Positions 12,190 to 13,914 of a DNA stretch of 13,914 bases are shown one piece after another. A model generated the notes under the pieces. It was not told where the DNA came from. It did not search any database and worked only from the letters and a program-made list of their open reading frames with translations. The stretch comes from Pseudomonadota bacterium (GTDB taxonomy: Bacteria > Pseudomonadota > Alphaproteobacteria > Rhizobiales > Devosiaceae): assembly GCA_023427545.1 (NCBI GenBank), contig JAEZBF010000092.1, forward strand, positions 1 to 13,914, read 5' to 3'. How positions within the stretch are numbered: the first letter of the stretch is position 1; each line of letters starts with the position of its first letter. The position numbers and the translations under genes were made by a program.

Positions 12190-13494
12190 ATGACCGATAC
12201 GACACTTTCGCCGCGCGAGATCGTCGCTGAGCTCGACCGGTACATCGTGGGCCAGAAGGACGCCAAGCGCGCGGTGGCCATTGCTCTGCGCAATCGCTGG
12301 CGCCGGCAGCAGCTGGGCGAGGACCTGCGCCACGAAGTGAGCCCCAAGAACATCCTGATGATCGGGCCGACGGGCGTCGGCAAAACCGAAATCTCCCGCC
12401 GGCTCGCCAAGCTCGCGCAGGCGCCGTTCATCAAGGTCGAAGCGACCAAGTTCACCGAGGTCGGCTATGTCGGGCGCGACGTCGAGCAGATGATCCGCGA
12501 TCTCGTCGAGGCCGGCATCTCGCTGCTGCGGGACAAGCGCCGCGGCGACGTCGAGGCGCAGGCGCACAAGAACGCCGAGGAGCGGGTGCTCGATGCGCTG
12601 GTGGGCTCGTCGGCTTCGCCTTCCACGCGCGAGAGCTTCCGCAGGAAGCTCCACGACAACGAGCTCGACGACAAGGAGATCGAGATCGAGGTCTCGCCGA
12701 CGGCCGGCGGCCAGGGCGCGTTCGAGATTCCCGGCGTGCCCGGCGCCTCGATGATCAACATCCAGGACATGATCGGCAAGGCGTTCGGCGGCCGCGGGGT
12801 CAAGCGCAAGATCAAGGTCAAGGACAGCCATGCGATCCTGCTCGCCGAGGAGGCGGACAAGCTGCTCGACCAGGAGCAGCTCAACCGCGAGGCGGTGGAC
12901 CTCGTCGAGAACAACGGCATCGTCTTCCTCGACGAGATCGACAAGATTACCAATCGCGAAGGTTTCGGCGGCGGCGTTTCCCGCGAGGGCGTGCAGCGCG
13001 ACCTGCTGCCGCTGCTCGAGGGGACGACGGTTGCGACCAAGTATGGGCCGGTCAAGACCGACCACATCCTGTTCATCGCATCGGGCGCGTTCCACGTCGC
13101 CAAGCCTTCGGACCTGCTGCCGGAGCTGCAGGGCCGGCTGCCCATCCGGGTCGAGCTTTCGGCGCTGACGCGCGAGGACCTGATCCGGATCCTGTCGGAC
13201 ACGGATGCGAGCCTGATCAAGCAGTACACGGCGCTGATGGGCACCGAGGGGGTGACCCTCGACGTCACGCAGGACGCGATCGAGGCGATCGCCGATGCGG
13301 CGGTGAAGGTGAACTCGAGTGTCGAGAACATTGGCGCGCGGCGGCTCGCCACGGTGATGGAGCGGCTGGTCGAGGAGATCAGCTTCGATGCGCCGGAGCA
13401 CCAGGGCGAGACGATCCGGATCGATGCGGCCTACGTAAACGACAAGGTCGGCAAGATGGCCGCCGACGCGGATCTGAGCCGCTTCGTGTTGTAA
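12190..13494 (+). CDS. hslU: ATP-dependent protease ATPase subunit HslU (ClpY)
   Basis: HslU is the AAA+ unfoldase ring that feeds substrates into HslV. The 434-residue protein starts MTDTTLSPREIVAELDRYIVGQ and has Walker A GPTGVGKT (59-66). The pore loop GYVGRD lies at 92-97. The variable intermediate (I) domain spans roughly residues 110-225. Walker B is IVFLDEID (244-251) with D248 and E249. The sensor-2 region is GARRLATVMERL (382-393). The C-terminus LSRFVL is the tail that inserts into HslV. ATG 12190 was preferred over a TTG at 12163 because GGAAAGAAG lies just upstream and homologues begin there. It is followed by a strong intrinsic terminator. Confidence 0.98.
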   Translation: MTDTTLSPREIVAELDRYIVGQKDAKRAVAIALRNRWRRQQLGEDLRHEVSPKNILMIGPTGVGKTEISRRLAKLAQAPFIKVEATKFTEVGYVGRDVEQMIRDLVEAGISLLRDKRRGDVEAQAHKNAEERVLDALVGSSASPSTRESFRRKLHDNELDDKEIEIEVSPTAGGQGAFEIPGVPGASMINIQDMIGKAFGGRGVKRKIKVKDSHAILLAEEADKLLDQEQLNREAVDLVENNGIVFLDEIDKITNREGFGGGVSREGVQRDLLPLLEGTTVATKYGPVKTDHILFIASGAFHVAKPSDLLPELQGRLPIRVELSALTREDLIRILSDTDASLIKQYTALMGTEGVTLDVTQDAIEAIADAAVKVNSSVENIGARRLATVMERLVEEISFDAPEHQGETIRIDAAYVNDKVGKMAADADLSRFVL

Positions 13495-13518
13495 GGGCGC
13501 CGCACACATGACCTATCG

Positions 13519-13551
13519 AAGGGCCGGGAGCGATCCCGGCCCTTTCATTTT
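13519..13551 (+). terminator. Rho-independent terminator of hslVU
   Basis: AAGGGCCGGGA (13519-13529) and TCCCGGCCCTT (13534-13544) form a perfect 11-base stem closed by a GCGA (GNRA-type) tetraloop, followed by TCATTTT. It starts 25 bases after the hslU stop and cleanly separates hslVU from the ABC exporter leader. Confidence 0.9.
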
Positions 13552-13606
13552 CTCGCGACGGACAATAAGGAGCAAAGATACGAGCCATGAAGGAGGCGCG
13601 TTCGAC

Positions 13607-13636
13607 ATGAGGACTTCCGGCACCATTCTCGGCTGA
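13607..13636 (+). CDS. Possible nine-residue leader peptide upstream of the ABC exporter
   Basis: ATG 13607 opens MRTSGTILG and stops at TGA 13634-13636. A perfect AGGAGG lies at 13591-13596, ten bases upstream, the strongest ribosome-binding site in the leader. A GC-rich hairpin begins on the base after the stop. This layout resembles leader-peptide attenuators, but no peptide family was recognised and the frame could be chance. A second, seven-codon frame starts at ATG 13587 and overlaps the Shine-Dalgarno sequence. Confidence 0.35.
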   Translation: MRTSGTILG

Positions 13637-13667
13637 CGCCGCAGCGCCGGTTTCGGGCTGCGCGGCG
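13637..13667 (+). promoter_or_regulatory. GC-rich hairpin directly after the leader ORF
   Basis: CGCCGC (13637-13642) pairs with GCGGCG (13662-13667), AGC (13643-13645) with GCT (13657-13659), and CCG (13647-13649) with CGG (13654-13656) around a GTTT loop, leaving small bulges. No T-run follows. The remainder of the 13552-13606 leader shows no convincing promoter boxes. Confidence 0.5.
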
Positions 13668-13697
13668 GCCCCACCCCATTCGACAACGCGATCTCTT

Positions 13698-13711
13698 GCC
13701 CCTGGAGGGGC
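13698..13711 (+). promoter_or_regulatory. Hairpin that could mask the ABC exporter ribosome-binding site
   Basis: GCCCC (13698-13702) and GGGGC (13707-13711) pair around TGGA, burying the Shine-Dalgarno GGAGG (13704-13708). The same GGGGC could instead pair with GCCCC at 13668-13672, so two mutually exclusive folds are possible. Confidence 0.35.
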
Positions 13712-13717
13712 TCCTTC

Positions 13718-13914
13718 ATGTTTCGGTTCTTCGAGACACTCGTCGATCCTTTCGGCGTGCCCGATGCGGGTGCGCCCACGCCAGACTCCTGGCGCTTCCT
13801 GCTCCAGACGTTCCGGCCATTCCGCAGAGTCATCGCACTGAGCCTCGCGCTCGCGGTGGCCGGCGCCGGCCTCGAGGTCTGGCTGATCGGCTATTCCAGC
13901 CCGCTGGGCGACGG
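13718..13914 (+). CDS. ABC exporter (fused permease/ATP-binding), N-terminal part
   Basis: Only the first 65 residues are inside the window. MFRFFETLVDPFGVPDAGAP is followed by a cytoplasmic segment (WRFLLQTFRPFRRV) and the start of the first membrane helix (about residues 38-59, including LEVWLIGY). This N-terminus (MFRFFE-LVDPF, then a PFRRV-helix) matches rhizobial half-size MsbA-like ABC transporters with an N-terminal permease and a C-terminal ATPase. The ATPase domain is not visible, so substrate and class remain open. GGAGGGG lies seven bases before the ATG. The leader carries a possible peptide ORF and two hairpins. Confidence 0.75.
   Translation, partial: MFRFFETLVDPFGVPDAGAPTPDSWRFLLQTFRPFRRVIALSLALAVAGAGLEVWLIGYSSPLGD

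Noticed and set aside
12094..13509. 471-codon open frame antisense to hslU
   Set aside because: It is the mirror of a clear HslU frame in GC-rich DNA. It lacks stops only because G/C-ending codons exclude them, and its translation is low-complexity Arg/Leu/Asp with no family motif.
13552..13717. mini-ykkC or other known riboswitch in the ABC exporter leader
   Set aside because: No paired ACGR-loop hairpins or other recognised aptamer core could be found.

Overview
The window is about 13.9 kb of GC-rich, densely packed bacterial chromosome. Codons end mostly in G or C and several genes share start/stop bases. Two blocks are syntenic with Hyphomicrobiales (Rhizobiales) alphaproteobacteria: DUF2244-tsaB-rimI-fur/mur-plsC-(miaB), and hslUV-hisB-DUF2628-hisHA-hisFE-coaA. 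The Mur-like regulator, the HslV propeptide and the HslU ending LSRFVL also fit. A Devosia-like relative is my best guess, without a database check. I see no rRNA, tRNA, CRISPR array, insertion sequence or prophage. No intergenic stretch exceeds 300 bases.

Layout. Positions 1-4069, mostly minus strand: the 5' part of miaB, a plus-strand VOC-fold gene that splits the block, then (read right to left) DUF2244, tsaB, rimI, a Fur/Mur regulator and a PlsC-type acyltransferase. Positions 4140-5911, plus strand: nth (endonuclease III) and a PfkB-family sugar/nucleoside kinase. Positions 5918-11417, minus strand: hisB, DUF2628, hisH, hisA, two small membrane proteins, hisF, hisE and coaA. Most genes from DUF2628 to coaA overlap by 1-4 bases. 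A plus-strand 54-codon membrane-protein gene lies between hisB and DUF2628. Positions 11537-13494, plus strand: hslV-hslU behind a heat-shock-like promoter and ahead of a strong terminator. Positions 13718-13914: start of an ABC exporter, preceded by a leader with a possible short peptide ORF and hairpins.

How the genes work together. HisB, HisH, HisA, HisF and HisE cover the middle and early steps of histidine synthesis, with HisH-HisF forming the IGP synthase. CoaA starts CoA synthesis. TsaB (t6A) and MiaB (ms2i6A) modify tRNA at or next to the anticodon. RimI acetylates ribosomal protein S18. HslUV is an ATP-dependent protease.

The most interesting non-coding signal is a pair of sites resembling chromosomal parS (consensus GTTTCACGTGAAAC). 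One is inside hisH (13 of 14 matches) and one inside hisA (12 of 14). In both genes they are made from a run of A/T-ending codons (GAT TCA CGT GAA) in a genome that otherwise prefers G/C-ending codons. This suggests an origin-proximal ParB-binding region written into histidine genes. Other points are the two coupled membrane-protein genes between hisA and hisF, a family of palindromic intergenic repeats, and the peptide-plus-hairpin leader before the ABC exporter.
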